Positions 12,036 through 24,421 of a DNA stretch of 64,000 nt are shown here, one piece after another (positions within the stretch are counted from its first letter, which is position 1; the number at the start of each line of letters is the position of its first letter). The notes under the pieces were generated by a model that worked only from the letters and a program-made list of their open reading frames with translations, did not search any database and was not told the DNA's origin. The DNA comes from Moniliophthora roreri. Taxonomy: Eukaryota; Basidiomycota; Agaricomycetes; Agaricales; Marasmiaceae. The translations under genes and the position numbers were made by a program. The stretch spans positions 1,550,001-1,614,000 of the forward strand of contig LATX02000211.1 of assembly GCA_001466705.2 (NCBI GenBank), read 5' to 3'.

Positions 12036-12369
12036 CATTTGTGAATCCAATGGATAAAGAGTGACTTTGTTGGGAGGAGTATGCATTCCGCTCTCTTTTA
12101 AATTGCCACGATGATTTTGCTTTCCTATATACATAGAAGCTGTATTATTCACAAATATATTTGTAGGTGTGTTCATTTGGTGGATTCATCAGCAATGAGT
12201 CCATGCCCAGGGTTTTTGCATAGTAATATACTTGCTTCAATCAGTATTCAGAATTATATGAGTCAGTACCTAGTTGGGAGTCATATCATTGCTCAAATTC
12301 TTTTCATAGACTTGTTGCCTTTTGCTCGTTGCTCGCTCCTTCGGCTTCTATTGCAACTACCTGATATAA

Positions 12370-13834
12370 TTAGCTCAAGTGCATCCCGAGGTACCTGATG
12401 GAGTATACCTGGGGCCTGGCAGTAGTTGGCACTTCACTGCTGAAGCAGATTTCTGAGAGCCGATCCTGCAGGGTTTCAACATTGCTCCCAAGTTTAGCAC
12501 GGACAATAATTAATGTCGGAGCAACACCCTTTGAATGAATATTTGAATACTTGTGTATTTGGTATATGTCACCACTTACTGCACCCAAAAACATGAATGA
12601 TGAGAAATCAAAAGGTAGCATGTCAATGCTTGTGGTATTTGCTGCAATCAGATTGATCACTGTAGAAGTTGGATAGATTATCCCAGACTCAAGTCTGGAA
12701 GATTCAAAGGTCATTAGCCTATACTGTGGTCAAGCCAAATACACTCACATAATACTAGTCACTGAATGAAGAAGTGTATCACAAGTATAAGCTCCATGTT
12801 TGTAGACCTGTCGATGTATCCACCAAATATGACCTGCTTCATGCATGGGTAAGCATTAGCAATGGGACTGGTGCAAGTCAAAATCCTACCAGTGAGTAGA
12901 GTGACTGAGGAGTTGACCACAACACTGCAGATATTGTATGTGAAAGAGATGTTGTTTCCAAGAGTGTGTAGCACATGGTTTAGGTCACTGCGCAAGATAG
13001 AGCCAGCAATTCCAAGAGCTTGCAATTGAATTTGGTCAATAATTTGGTAACACTAAGAACTGGATTCTTACCATTTGTGATGATTGATGCTGCTATAAGA
13101 GGCAATGCAACCTGTTTCTGAGAACCCCAAATCACATAGCATCGGTGAATCTGCAGGATCTTGGTTCAGATGTAGGATTTTAATGAATCCACTGTGCCAC
13201 AAACAAGCATGTAATCTGCTGCAATGCTAGGACACAGAAGAATTAGTAAGCTTGTTGTCCTGGAGTGGAAAGTGGGAAGGACATACTTGAGAAGGACAGG
13301 AATGATGGTTTGCAATGAACTAAGAGAAAAGGTGTCAATTATGCACTCTGTGACAGGAATAGTTTGACCTACTAGACAGCTATCTTCCCAACATCATGCC
13401 CTGAATAATCTATGAATATCTGATGCTCGCCAGTACTGACTGCAGTAAAGTAAATGATGGTTTCTCGAACCAGTCGAATAGTACTGTCTGCAACTGACAA
13501 CGTAGATAAAGCAAAAAGGACTACTGTCAACCAAAAATACAGCCTGGCATTACATATTTCACGTGCAAGCGGGCGGGTACACATCATATAGATGTACATC
13601 CCAAAGAGTGTAACATAGAAGCCTGTTAGGAGATTCATGAGTCAATTCTCTCACCAGAGAATAAACCTTGAACATGCCATATATAAAATACATGACCTGA
13701 CATCCCCAAAATATATGTGAGCAACAATCTCCGAAATTTCTGAATGGCGTTCGCACCGACAAAGACGCCATTGGCCAGATGATAACACGCTGAACAGAAA
13801 AAGAAGGTACAAGAGTTTCAGTTGTTGTTGACAT
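12370..13834 (-). CDS. 7TM-3: seven-transmembrane orphan receptor-like protein, 10 exons, one GC-AG intron
   Basis: Family member in tandem unit 3. It starts at 13834 (MSTTTETLVPSFSVQRVI). Exon 2 (VMYFIYG, 13696-13678) is followed by GCATGT instead of a GT donor. No other donor keeps phase, so intron 2 appears to be a GC-AG intron. Exon 3 runs GFYVTLFGMYIYMM to KIAV, followed by IHRCYVIWGSQKQV, a shortened fifth segment beginning ALGIAGSILR, the AGHIWW exon, LESGIIYPTS and the last exon GVAPTLIIVRAKLGSN to MHLS, stop at 12370. The C-terminal tail is shorter than in the sisters. The gene body is noticeably poor in CpG compared with neighbouring copies, yet no stop or frameshift was found. Confidence 0.8.
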
Positions 13835-15835
13835 GTCTGAAAAGAAAGACAGTGGGAATGGTTTGATTATGAGTCTTACACTGTTCTGCAGGAATTATAT
13901 ACTAGTACACACTTTTCTCTTCCCTATACGGCACTGATCAATAGCAAGCTTATCCTCTGGCAGCCTGCCCACCTGGCACCTAGAATAGCGTGACCCGTCA
14001 TGTCAATGGCTCATATAGCATGCTATTGGATATAAATAGGCATCTGATAGCAGAATATATTTACCTCGCACCCGAGTTGAAGATCCCGTATTCATGGTTG
14101 TCCTTTCCTTAGCAAAGACCTAAACTTCAAAACTTCAGTGGTACTTCATAGTAAGATTTTTAGAGCCTGGAAGAGGAATTGAAAACAGCCATTCTTGGGC
14201 TGATAAATTCATCCTGCGCCAAATGCATCTGATATTGATCTTGACATTGATAGAGGCTGCCGCAAAGTGTTCAAGATACGAACGCTCTAAGCGATAGACA
14301 ACCATCATGTCTTTCATGACATGAAGCGTTTCGGTATGTCGCACAGCGCCTGTCATTGGGCCTCTCCATAAAACGCGACATGACCGTGATGTATGGAGAT
14401 GACTATAATGTCCATAGTTTCGGTGACCTTACTACATGTTGTGATAAAATATTTATGTTAGGCGTGCGGTATGCCGGGAAATGCTTTCAAGTCAGGCATG
14501 CGGATGAAAACTGACAAGCACCTGAGTTGCCCCTGAGCCCAGCAGCGAATACAATGGTCTCAAGAACTTTATGGACCCATAAGTTCTTTTCAGATGGATG
14601 GGTACAGAAAGAGCAGATGTGAATGTAGACACATTGACCGAACATTTTCAGTTGAGATCAGATATGGACGGGACTCAGCCTTTCCAGGACGTAGGGGCTG
14701 CTAGGCCCAGGCTCAAGCAGATGCTGGTGATGGTGATTTAGGTACCCATCCTTTCATCTCATTTTTTTTGTTCAGTCCTACTCCTATCGAAATCAATCGG
14801 TAGCTTATTATGTGCTGGGTAAGTATGGTCCCGTTTCTTTCCAGTCCAAGTTTACCATCCTATAGGCTCATTGACACGCTGAAATTCAACTAGGCGAACT
14901 CCAATTGACAAGTTCTCTGAGTAGAACCTGACAGGCAGCCGCCAGCGGGATTGGACGTCATCAAGATAGGGCCTATTCGTATGTATCGAGCTGTCGACTC
15001 GTCTACTAATTGACTTCATATCTCAACAGACCTACTCCAGACGCCCGGGCTGAATAATAAAGGGAAGCCTTGTGCTTTTCCGGTGATGATAGTGGAAAGA
15101 GCCGCGGCCCGCGGTGACATTCAGAAATTGTCACATGTGCGGCCGCGTTACCTTTCTTTCTCGAGCCATTACCTGGACCATCGCCAGCACGACTCCAAAA
15201 ATATCCACCTTTTGAGTTACACTTTTTTCAGATCGTAAATCTTTATCTTTATAGCTTGCTCCCAGAAAAATAAATAAATGCCGGACATCTACAAGCCTTT
15301 GTTTAGGACCATGAACGGGTCGTCAAGGTCGTCAAGGTCGCACAGGAATGTTCAGGAGGATTCAACATTATGCCGTAGCTTGGGGTGCGTCGGTTTCGCC
15401 TCATCATTCGACAAACAGTCTCTGATCCCTATCTCTTTCTTCCTTCATAGCTCCTCCTGCCAAAGCCCAGATAGAAAACCTGACACGGACTTCACAGGAA
15501 AACTGTAACGCTTTGCTAGTGGGACGAGGCGCGTTTCATACAGAAAATATCGGGTCGAAAACGTCAATATGAATAGTGCGTCTTTTTTTTTATCTCGTCT
15601 TTGATGCACAGTTACGACGATTTCTCTTCCAGCTCATTCGGACTCGACCTTGAAAAATCTTTCCTTTCGAAACCTGACTAAGGCTACCAGTAATGAGTTG
15701 GCGAAACCAGGCTGGTCGTCCACATGTATAGCATATTCCTCCCTTTGTCCTTACCCGTACGCGCGATCTTACTGTCCGGGGGACAAAACGCTCACCTCAT
15801 GTACATGTTATCTAATGGCGTCTTCTTGGCCATGG
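13835..15835. other. Spacer of tandem unit 3
   Basis: No gene is called. Sequence at about 15090-15200 matches 3430-3520 of unit 1, and 15625-15690 matches 3960-4040 and 10590-10660. A small direct repeat (GGTCGTCAA twice) lies near 15317-15340. Several short open frames exist, but none shows splice structure or a recognisable domain. Confidence 0.35.
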
Positions 15836-16009
15836 TGTAGTAGGAGGACCGGGGCACAGAACGGAGGCTCCAGGCCTATTTGGCTGTGTTTGGCATGAGC
15901 TTCCGGCGCGTAGTCTACATTTCCGTGTACGTGTACGTAGTTAGCTTGACATCGAGAACCAGCAGCATCGTCTTCGGCATCGCGATAGCCAGACCACTCG
16001 GCCCTCTCC
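15836..16009 (-). repeat. Gene-like segment repeated in inverse orientation at 24260-24421
   Basis: Read on the minus strand, this segment is closely related to the plus strand at 24260-24421. In both, one frame stays open and conserved (AEWSGYRDAED, then ANYVH, then APEAHAKH, then LEPP). Matching open frames argue for a former shared exon. I do not recognise the protein. The two copies are about 8.3 kb apart and in opposite orientation. Confidence 0.5.
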
Positions 16010-16435
16010 AATGGCTAGGAACCACCAAGTTCAAGTTTCCCGGCTTCTGCTGGCGAAGCCCCGTCTTTTTGGGTTTCGCCACTCCAAATTATTGCGACTA
16101 GCGATTTTAAGATCGTCCTTATTCTGGGTCACCGATGCTCAGTACTCGGGATATTATATTGATTTTTGTAGCTGCGTTATCCCTTGTTAGTCGTAGAGAC
16201 TTTGTAACCGACAGACGTTTCGGCAAAATAGGCCGATCAGTTTTTCACATCACGCGACCTCGGATTCCGGTGACATCAGACACCGGATTTGCGTTTTCCT
16301 TCCCTCGACGATGTCAGATAAGCTGCTCCCTTTTATCGCTTCTCCCACTCCCGTCGTTTCTCCTGCTTCCCACTGTCCTATACCAGGCACGCAACGACAA
16401 CGAACTTAGCCCATAAGACATCCTATTGAACGCCG

Positions 16436-17537
16436 ATGACTCAACCCAAATCAATCGAAATCCTCTTTAAACAAGCCTCCGGAGTTGACATCTACATGGA
16501 CGTCTATATTCCTCCTTCAGCAACCAAGGAGAAACCTGCTCCGATTTACTTCTGGTGGCATGGTGGGGGTCTGTTGCAGGGTACGAGGAAAGGTGTGTAA
16601 TGTATCGTTCTTTTTCAATAAACCTTTGATCTGACGAGAAGACTTTTCGACATGAAGGCGTCGCACCACACCACCTCCTTGCTCCCACCAAATATAACAT
16701 CGCAGTTATTTCAGCCGACTATCGACTAGCTCCACAATTTCGGATGCCAGCTATCCTAGAAGATTGCGCTGACGCCATTACCTTCTTGTCTACACCCAAA
16801 TTCGCCGAAGCAACCGAAGGAAAACTCGACCCGACCAAGATCGTGCTAAGTGGTTCCTCTGCGGGTGGTTGGTTATCCTTGCTCTGTGGTCTTGGCGTCG
16901 GTTTTCGTGAATGCGGGCTCACACCACCGCCGAAACCTACGGGCATAGTTGCTATCTATCCGATAACGGATTTAGAGGATAGTTTCTGGAAGACTCCGCA
17001 AAGGCCTGTTAGTTATCTTGATAGGGTGTTAACGAACGAGGATGTCGATCCGTTTGTGAGTCCGGATGATGAAGGGAGTAAGTGTTCGGGTGCAACGTTA
17101 GATGGGAGAAGGAGTATGTTTTATCATTGGATGGTGCAAGAGTGCGTCATGCTTTGTTCGTTGCCTCAGAAAATTCCGTTTACTGATCATGCGTTTTGGT
17201 TTTGGTTCTTTATAGGGCCCAACTAGCGAATCTATTACTCGACAAGACTAATATCCCACCCACGGCCTTTTCAATCGCACAGTTTATCAGAAAGCTCTCC
17301 GCCGATGCTATTCCACCGACATACGTCGTTCATGGGACAATAGATGACAAGGTACCCATATCGCAAGCTCAAGATGTCGTGGCGGCGTTGGAAGCGGTAC
17401 TAGGAAAAGAGAAGGAAGGAGACATTCATGGCTGGATTTACGAAGAGGTAGGGGGTGTTAATCATGGGTATGATCGAGAGGAAGGTGTTGATATGGAGAA
17501 GATGTGGGAGTTTGTCAAGGGGGTCTTGGGTGCGTGA
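16436..17537 (+). CDS. Alpha/beta hydrolase (esterase/lipase type), intact copy of unit 3
   Basis: Three exons (16436-16592, 16658-17141, 17216-17537) join in frame to 320 residues. The protein is related to the hormone-sensitive-lipase-like alpha/beta hydrolase fold. Visible motifs: the oxyanion loop WWHGGG in exon 1, the strand ISADYRLAP, the nucleophile motif GSSAG in exon 2, a likely acid in the TIDDKVP segment, and the catalytic His in GGVNHGY near the C terminus. There is no signal peptide, so it is probably cytosolic. Likely substrates are short-chain or small-molecule esters, which cannot be specified. Introns are 65 and 74 nt with GT-AG borders. Two dead paralogues, at 5050-7000 and 11760-12035, sit in the matching place of units 1 and 2. 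Confidence 0.9.
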
Positions 17538-18840
17538 GCGAGGAAATGCACGTTTCTGACCAGATCAAATGTAAAGGGAGCTGATGGTACAGAATGGTTC
17601 AACTTTCCACTGGTTCACAAGGGTTCTAGAATGAAGGAAGGAGTCACAGGTCAATGAATAATATTTAGAGTTATTATGACCCGGATGAAGAGACAATCTG
17701 AGGCTAGTTCGCGGCGCAAACAGCTGAATCTGGCGTGCGCCTGAATCACTACAATCGAGCCTCAATCGAGACCGTGTCCAAATTTGCCCGAAAACAATAA
17801 CAACACGACGCACGTTCAAGACCGCAAATTGATCATCTCTAGCACAGTGGTTAACGTGAATGAGTGAATAAACTTGTTATTATGCTCTGCTTAGGTCTTT
17901 TATATATAGGAAAGTGAATGTTCGAGTATGTACAGTATTTCGGTACTGAGGAAAAAGGAAAGTGAGAATATGCTTCTTGCACTCGCTAAACTCGGAATCC
18001 ACAACAGTGGTTCTGAGGCTGTTATGAGAACAATTTTGAGGCTATGGAGAAAGACAGCCTAACCTTGATAGGGAAAGTCACGAATTTGATGGCAGTGAAA
18101 TTTGCGCCATCGCGCTCTCGCATCAGATGAAAACAAGCGCCCATCAGCTTGATCCCGAACCATGATGATTTCCCAATTCTTCATTCAGTATTCAAGATAA
18201 ATGTTCTCAATTCTTTACAGGTAATGGAAGGGCATATACAGTAACGTTACTTAGGTCCCGTTACTTGAAAATGTCGTGGCCCTTCTAGGATCCTGCCAAA
18301 TCGACTCTGATCGACTCCATAACACAAAGCAAAAACGGTAAGGCGGCAGCTTCAAGTTCTGACAGTCTTTGTACCTGTACTAATGTCGTGTTCTTTATTC
18401 TCTAGTATTGATCATCAGTCCTGAGGCGCCCACAGTAAGAGACTGCCATCGCAGTACAATATTCCATATATCTCATTCCTTAGCATTGACTTCCCCAAGT
18501 TTTAACCATATAACGCCCTCAATAACTCGGATACCAAGCCGCTTTGCCCCTACTCTACCTTTCATTCAGTTGACGAAGGTCTTTCATTTTGACGCATTTA
18601 AATAGCTCATCACATCATCGGTAGTGACACTGTTGATCTTGTCTGCGACATTCAGGATCAGTGCATTGATACCGCCTGACCAGGCTCATAGTAGCGTCAG
18701 CTATCATGATGAATAGAGTGCAGTGGCCGTAGAATCCGTAGGACTCCGAGAGCAGGAAGATCAGTGAATGGCATTCATCGGTATGTTCTCGGGTCTTTAT
18801 TCAGCTAATTTGGCGTAGATGATGATAGATTTCATACCCA
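17538..18840. other. Intergenic stretch
   Basis: I see no supported gene. A plus-strand frame at 18408-18605 has no recognisable feature. On the minus strand around 18690-18780 a hydrophobic run (IFLLSESYGFYGHC, then LFIMIAD) could be an old membrane-protein fragment, but it has no flanking exons. Confidence 0.3.
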
Positions 18841-18907
18841 CGCATCAGTGAGATCAACCGAGTAGTAAGAGTATGGAAAACCTACCAGTGAGAAGAGTAA
18901 TGACGGA
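18841..18907 (-). repeat. Left arm of a perfect 67-bp inverted repeat
   Basis: On the minus strand this arm is identical over 67 bp to the plus strand at 19453-19519. It carries the end of 7TM exon 7 (SVITLLTG) and the start of intron 7. It therefore derives from the 7TM copy lying to its right, copied in reverse. The spacer between arms is 545 bp. Confidence 0.9.
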
Positions 18908-20046
18908 CATGCCACTCATCGAATATTTGACGGGCGACCTCGAGAACATAGTTGTCTCGTGAGTCCAAAAGTTTTTCGTCACACCTTGTACCCATACCTG
19001 ACTTTTTGATCATTTCTAGTGCTTTAGGGGATGTAATTGCGGTGTTTCTCAAGTACGTGCTTCTTTCTCTACATTTGCGCAAGAGAAGCTCAAGGATGTA
19101 CTATTCTAGCATCGCAGCGGACTATATGCTTGTTTGTGAAACGTCTTGTTGAACAGCAATCGACATTCTAAATCTATATCCTACAGATAAATCGCTGCTA
19201 TGTGATCTGGAGTTCAAAAAAACGGGTCGCCATTCCCTTGATCACGGCATCGGTTATAACAAATGGTGTGGGCATAGTACCTTACCTATTTTTGTGGCTT
19301 TATTGACAAACATGGTTCAAGCTATCGGGTTGGCCGGTGTTATAACTATAGCCATTGCTAGTCGCGACACATTCGTCGAGTCGAATCAAGTACTGTACCT
19401 CGCCGGTAGCAATATTGCTTTTGCATTTAGCATCATTAGCGCCTTTGTCAACTCCGTCATTACTCTTCTCACTGGTAGGTTTTCCATACTCTTACTACTC
19501 GGTTGATCTCACTGATGCGGACCCAAACATATAGCTGGACGTATCTGGTGGATCTATCGGAAAGCCCGGAACCATGGTGTGAATGCCAACGATAACCTAG
19601 TTCAAGCAGTCTCCAGAATCATGTAAGTTCTTTTTCGGAAAGCTTTAACGCTATGTTGAATATCTTCTGTCCGACCAGATTTGAGTCAGGGATACTCTAT
19701 CCGATCTGTATCGTTGCGTCATTGATCGCATTGAATACGAAACCACAAAACCAGGTAGCATTTGATTTCTATCCAGTTGCTGTCCTGTCTGCGGTAAGCG
19801 AGTATTCTTGGCGGGTAGGGCATCTTGTACAATGCTTATGTCTCTCAGGGAATCGCGCCGACGTTGATTATGGTACGAGCAAAGCTCGGAAAGAACGTCG
19901 AAAGTATGCAGGATGTGGTGTCGGATATTCGGTTTACCAGTCGGCCGGCACCTAGAGAAGAATCTGATGTACAGATACGTTCGATCGGAGATCTCCAAGG
20001 AGAGGAGCTCGAAGTCCCGAAAATCCTCATTTCAGATAAGGTCTAA
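18908..20046 (+). pseudogene. 7TM-4: plus-strand 7TM copy lacking its 5' exons
   Basis: This is the only close family member on the plus strand. Coding sequence is readable from the tail of exon 3 (PLIEYLTGDLENIVV, followed by a canonical GTGAGT donor). It continues through ALGDVIAVFLK, IAADYML, INRCYVIWSSKKRVA, AIGLAGVITIA to LLTG, AGRIWWIYRKARNHG, FESGILYPICIVAS and the last exon GIAPTLIMVRAKLG to ISDKV, stop at 20044-20046. All those junctions are in frame, with no stops. Exon 1, exon 2 and most of exon 3, including the first two membrane segments, are missing. In their place stands the left arm of an inverted repeat made from this same copy. The clean remainder suggests recent truncation. 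Confidence 0.85.
19453..19519 (+). repeat. Right arm of the 67-bp inverted repeat
   Basis: This is the native position of the duplicated sequence: the end of exon 7 of 7TM-4 and the first part of intron 7. Its perfect reverse complement is at 18841-18907. Confidence 0.9.
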
Positions 20047-20365
20047 AGTCATCGGGAAATCGGCTATCGGATAATGGGTAATGCATGAACTGTATGAGTA
20101 GTATTTGGAGGTAGTGCTTTGGGACTTTACTTGTGCAATTTACACCCGATATTGAATATAGCAGTGTTAAAAATCATCCATATCTTATGACTAAATCAGA
20201 CTGGTAAATCGCTGTGTGGCGTTGAAGAGGTAGTGACTATAAGTAACTGTTCTGCTTCAATCCGCGCTTGGAGGGTTAACAATACATACTGTAGTGAATT
20301 TCACTAACCCTAGAATACTATCATGATGATCCATAAATAGCAGAACCAATTATTATCGCCGCTCA
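20047..20365. other. Convergent intergenic gap between 7TM-4 and 7TM-5
   Basis: About 320 bp separate the 3' ends of two 7TM copies facing each other. I see no gene. It is AT-rich and would hold the two 3' UTRs and polyadenylation sites. Confidence 0.4.
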
Positions 20366-21952
20366 TTATACCGCAATTGCCTCCTTTGCCTCTCTATGCA
20401 TACCAGTTCGGTCCTCATACTCTCCTTCGATGTCCCGGGTTGCCACACTCAGGTTCCCAATTGAGTACACGTGCGTCTGAGATCTCCCTTCCCGATGCGC
20501 TTGATGACTCGTGAAGCGAATGTCGGAGACCTGGTCTTGTAGACTCCCAACATTGCTTCCAAGTTTTGCACGGACTATTATCATCGTTGGTGCAATTCCC
20601 TGCACCGAGGCATGTCAGTAGATAATCCTGTTCTATACGAAGAGGAATACTGCCACTTACAGCAACCAACACCACGATTGGGGCCATATCAAACGGTGGC
20701 GGCACCCCATCCGTACTATTCACCACAATTAGGTTTACAATGATGGCTATTGGGTAGAGTATTCCAGACTCCAGGCTGAAAAAGGAAAGATGAATAAGAA
20801 TTCCAGATTTGAGATTACTAACCCACATAATCACGGAAACTCTTTGAACGAGTCTATCACTGCTATGAACACCATGATCACGAACCTGTCGATGAGTCCA
20901 CCAGATCCGTCCAGCTTTGGGCATTCAGGTAAGCACGAAAGGCGAGAAGCAGTTTCAACGAGGAGCATACCGGTAAGTAGAGTGATTAAAGAGTTGACAA
21001 TTGCACTACTAATCAAATAGCCAGCATTGAGTGTGTTCCCAAGGAGGTATAATGAATGGGCCGAATCAGTGCTCGTGTCGGCGATAGCAACTGCTTGTAT
21101 AATGGCGGCAATCAATCCGAGAGCTTGAATCCAAGATCATCAGCACTCGAGCGAAAAGATGAGATGAGATAAACGGACCGTTTGTCCCAAGTGATGCTAC
21201 TACCAGAGGCACACCAACGCGTTTCTTGGAGCTCCAAATAACATAGCAACGGTGAATCTAAAATAATTGTTAATGATGTGGAACGGATTGGATGTATAAA
21301 TATACAAACGAGCATCCAATCCGCTGCAATGCTGTAGTATCCAAAATCAGCTTCAGTTTACACGAACAGAAAATAGGGGAAAGTCGCACTTGAGAAGAAC
21401 AGAGCTCATATCCTCGAGTGTACTTGTAAGAGAGGGGAAAAGAGTAAGTGATGTAGAAGGTTTGGACAGGAATCGTTTGCCTCACAACACCACCGTCTTT
21501 TCGCTATCGTGCAATAAGTAGTTCACGAGCAGCCTATAATTCCTGGTTTCCAGGACGGTAAAGAAGACAATGGAGCGGGAAACCACCTCGATCGTATAGG
21601 CTACGACATACACCGTAGCCAGCACGAAGAGAGTTAAGGTCAAAGAGAGGTACAATCTACTATTGGGCTGTTCACCAACTGGTCGCTGGCGACTGAAATT
21701 CGTGTAGATGTACGCTCCAAAGAGAAGAATGTAAAAACCTAATGTGAGAAACATTAATTTAGCCCTTTACTTAGATTGACTTCAGTCACACCATAGACAA
21801 AGTACATGGCCTAGCCATTCGAGCACGTTCGTTAGCTATTTAAGGGAGACTGACAAGATTACGGGGCGTACCGACAAACTGGAGATTGGCAGGACAATAG
21901 ACGTTTTAGCAGAAAGAAAATCCGCGAATTCCTCAGGAATTGGGGACGACAT
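20366..21952 (-). CDS. 7TM-5: seven-transmembrane orphan receptor-like protein, 10 exons
   Basis: It starts at 21952 (MSSPIPEEFADFLSAKTSI). Exons follow the family pattern: AMYFVYG, GFYILLFGAYIYTN to EKTVV with a GTGAGG donor, LEDMSSVLL, IAADWML, IHRCYVIWSSKKRVG, ALGLIAAIIQ to LLTG, AGRIWWTHRQVRDHG, LESGILYPIA, and the last exon GIAPTMIIVRAKLGSN to EAIAV, stop at 20366. The C-terminal tail is long and hydrophilic. All splice phases agree with the sister genes and no disablement was found. Two donors (GTGCGA after exon 4, GTCCGT after exon 6) are sub-optimal. Function unknown. Confidence 0.85.
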
Positions 21953-24259
21953 AGCTGGAGAGGCGAAGGGGACTGGGTTTGTGAATTGTTTTCCTTGCCA
22001 TGTTTATACTCCGGCAAGGTGGCTCGCATCTCTCGTTCTCATCACCTATGGCAGTCCTAAGCCAGTGGTTGCTGATGAAGTGAGACTCATGATCCCGTTG
22101 ACACACATACATCCTATATCACAGCATCCGTGGAGTATATGAACCGCTAGCCTATATTCGGTCTTCATTGAGAATGATTTTTGTCGCCCAAGCGCCCGAA
22201 AGATCATCTAATGTTAGAATACTGATGTCGAACATGATGGTCACAATCGTTCTTGGCGCATTTCATAATCAAACCAATTATAAAAATGAATTGGTTGAGG
22301 CAAGCTATAATGAATATTGTTAGTCTCGACAATGTAAGAGGAACGAAGCGTACGGAGCCCTGGACATATTCAACGCCGGTAGGAGATCCTCCATACATTC
22401 AATATTCATTAGACGTCCCAGGTGCCCCGAAGCACCAAGAATACTACGCATTGCCCATCGCGAGCGTCTATCGATGCACTTCGTGATTGATGATCAGCAA
22501 CCCGGGAATTACCTCGAGACTGGGGTTAACAGCTGGTCCTATAGGGCCCCTTCCTTGTCTCAGTTCCACAGAACTAGACGCCATGACGAGCGGTGCCAAT
22601 AGCTGTTGTTTTAACAACGAGGGCTTGATATCTTTTTACGGGTTCATAGATACAAACGGCTGTGGATACTGAACAGCGAAGCGAAAAAGATCAGCAATAA
22701 ATGTCGCGGAAGCTGACGAGTACGTACAAACCTTCAAGAGCTCTGGATAGCATCGATATGATTCATCGAGCTTCGATGGAAACGGAATGCTAAGATCTCG
22801 AAGACGATCAATCTTGCACCTTCCCTCGAATTTCGGGTCAAGTCAAATAAGATACACCTATTGTTGAAGCTTGATGGTGTCTACCACTCGATCAGAAACC
22901 GTGTTGAATACTGCAAGGTCAACCGAATCATACGCCTGTCCGACTCTTCACTCCCAGTTTCTTGCCTGGTGTTGCTCGAGTTCCTGCATTGATGGAGTAA
23001 GCATTTAAGACATGATAGTGAGGAATAAATACGCCTGGTGAACTGCGAGGACGAGCCTGAGGCGTTGCACCAGGGTCAGCGGGACGCGTCGAACAGTGAT
23101 AATACTTAATGGCACATACCTTCAAGATCTCTATCTAGATTATAAATTGATCATCCCTAGTGTAGTTTCTGACCCCGAGCCCGGTGCTGGCTAAGAATGA
23201 TCTTGAGGTGCTGTGAAGATGGGAAAAGGCAGTTTGACGTCGTGCCACGCGACGCTGACGTTGCATTGACGACTTGATTAGCAACCACCACATCAAACCC
23301 GAACCCGAAATTTTTCTGTTTCTCCCATCTGCCGTTTTTTCCAAAACATCAGCTGTGAAACCATCAGCAAGGGCTCGACTGAGGTATGAGCGAAAAACAC
23401 TTGGCCGGGGACGAAGACTTCAACAGGTTCGCAGGTAACAATATGACGAGAAGGCGAATCCAGGACACGGAGAAATCCGAGGGCAAGCTATGCAAGGACG
23501 AGGGAGAATTACAGAGAGAGGCTTCATTTTGACCAGGTCGATAACGACGAGTAAGTGGCGAGCCATGACTTGATAACCACCGAGATGGATACTAAAATTT
23601 TAGACAAGACTAGGAAAAGAATGAAAAAGGTGAAGGAAATCTTCTACGGCGACTACTAGCCAGTCATGTTGGACCAGATCAACGGCGCTAGGGTGCTCCT
23701 TGCACCCAGAACAAATGGCGGATAAGAACGAAGCGGCACCACCGTCAACGGCATTGGTACACTACGATATCCTTGCACTCTGATCACGGACAGGTATCCT
23801 CAATCCCATAGAAAAGCTGCATGTCGGCTGACCGTCTAGGCAGAGCTGTTGATGCACGAACGGAGCCTTTTCTGGGAACTCAACCTCCTGCTAGCCAAGG
23901 CTCTTTTGTCCCAACAAAGGGCACGTTGCGAGGAGAATGCCTGCTGCCCGACGTCAGGAGGGGTCCGCAAGTGGTGAGTCTTACGCTTGTATGTGATGGA
24001 AGTTGACGCTGATATCGTGATGAACAGCAGGTTGGCACGTACCTGTGGGTGCCCTTATGAGACTATAATTGTCGGCGAGCTTCGCCACCACTTCAAGCTG
24101 CTAGTGCGTCTGCACCCAGTAAACCAACTACACCTTACAAGGAACCATGGAACCAGGTTTCGTTCTCCGAACGCGTTATAACAGGGCTGTCGCCAAGAGC
24201 TGCAATACCTTTGAAGGTCGTAATGAGCGCTAAGTGGAACCTTCTGGTATACTTTGGGG
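21953..24259. other. Intergenic stretch
   Basis: I see no gene I can support. Short frames on both strands lack splice structure, hydrophobic segments or motifs. It may hold the promoter of 7TM-5 at its left end. Confidence 0.3.
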
Positions 24260-24421
24260 AGGGCCGAGTGGTCTGGCTATCGCGATGCCGAAGACTATGG
24301 TGCTGGTTTGGAATATCGAGCTAACTACGTACACGGAAATGTAGACCACGCGCCGGAAGCTCATGCCAAACACGGCCAAGCAAGCCTAGAACCTCCGCTT
24401 CGTGCCCCGGTCCCCCTACTA
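24260..24421 (+). repeat. Gene-like segment, inverse copy of 15836-16009
   Basis: The partner of the minus-strand segment at 15836-16009, with one conserved frame (AEWSGYRDAEDYG, APEAHAKHGQ). Downstream are two GT-AG-bounded pieces (about FPDVLPRPPYPQ at 24480-24540 and ETEDESILQTWS at 24603-24680). They would fit further exons of the same lost gene. The family is not recognised. Confidence 0.45.
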
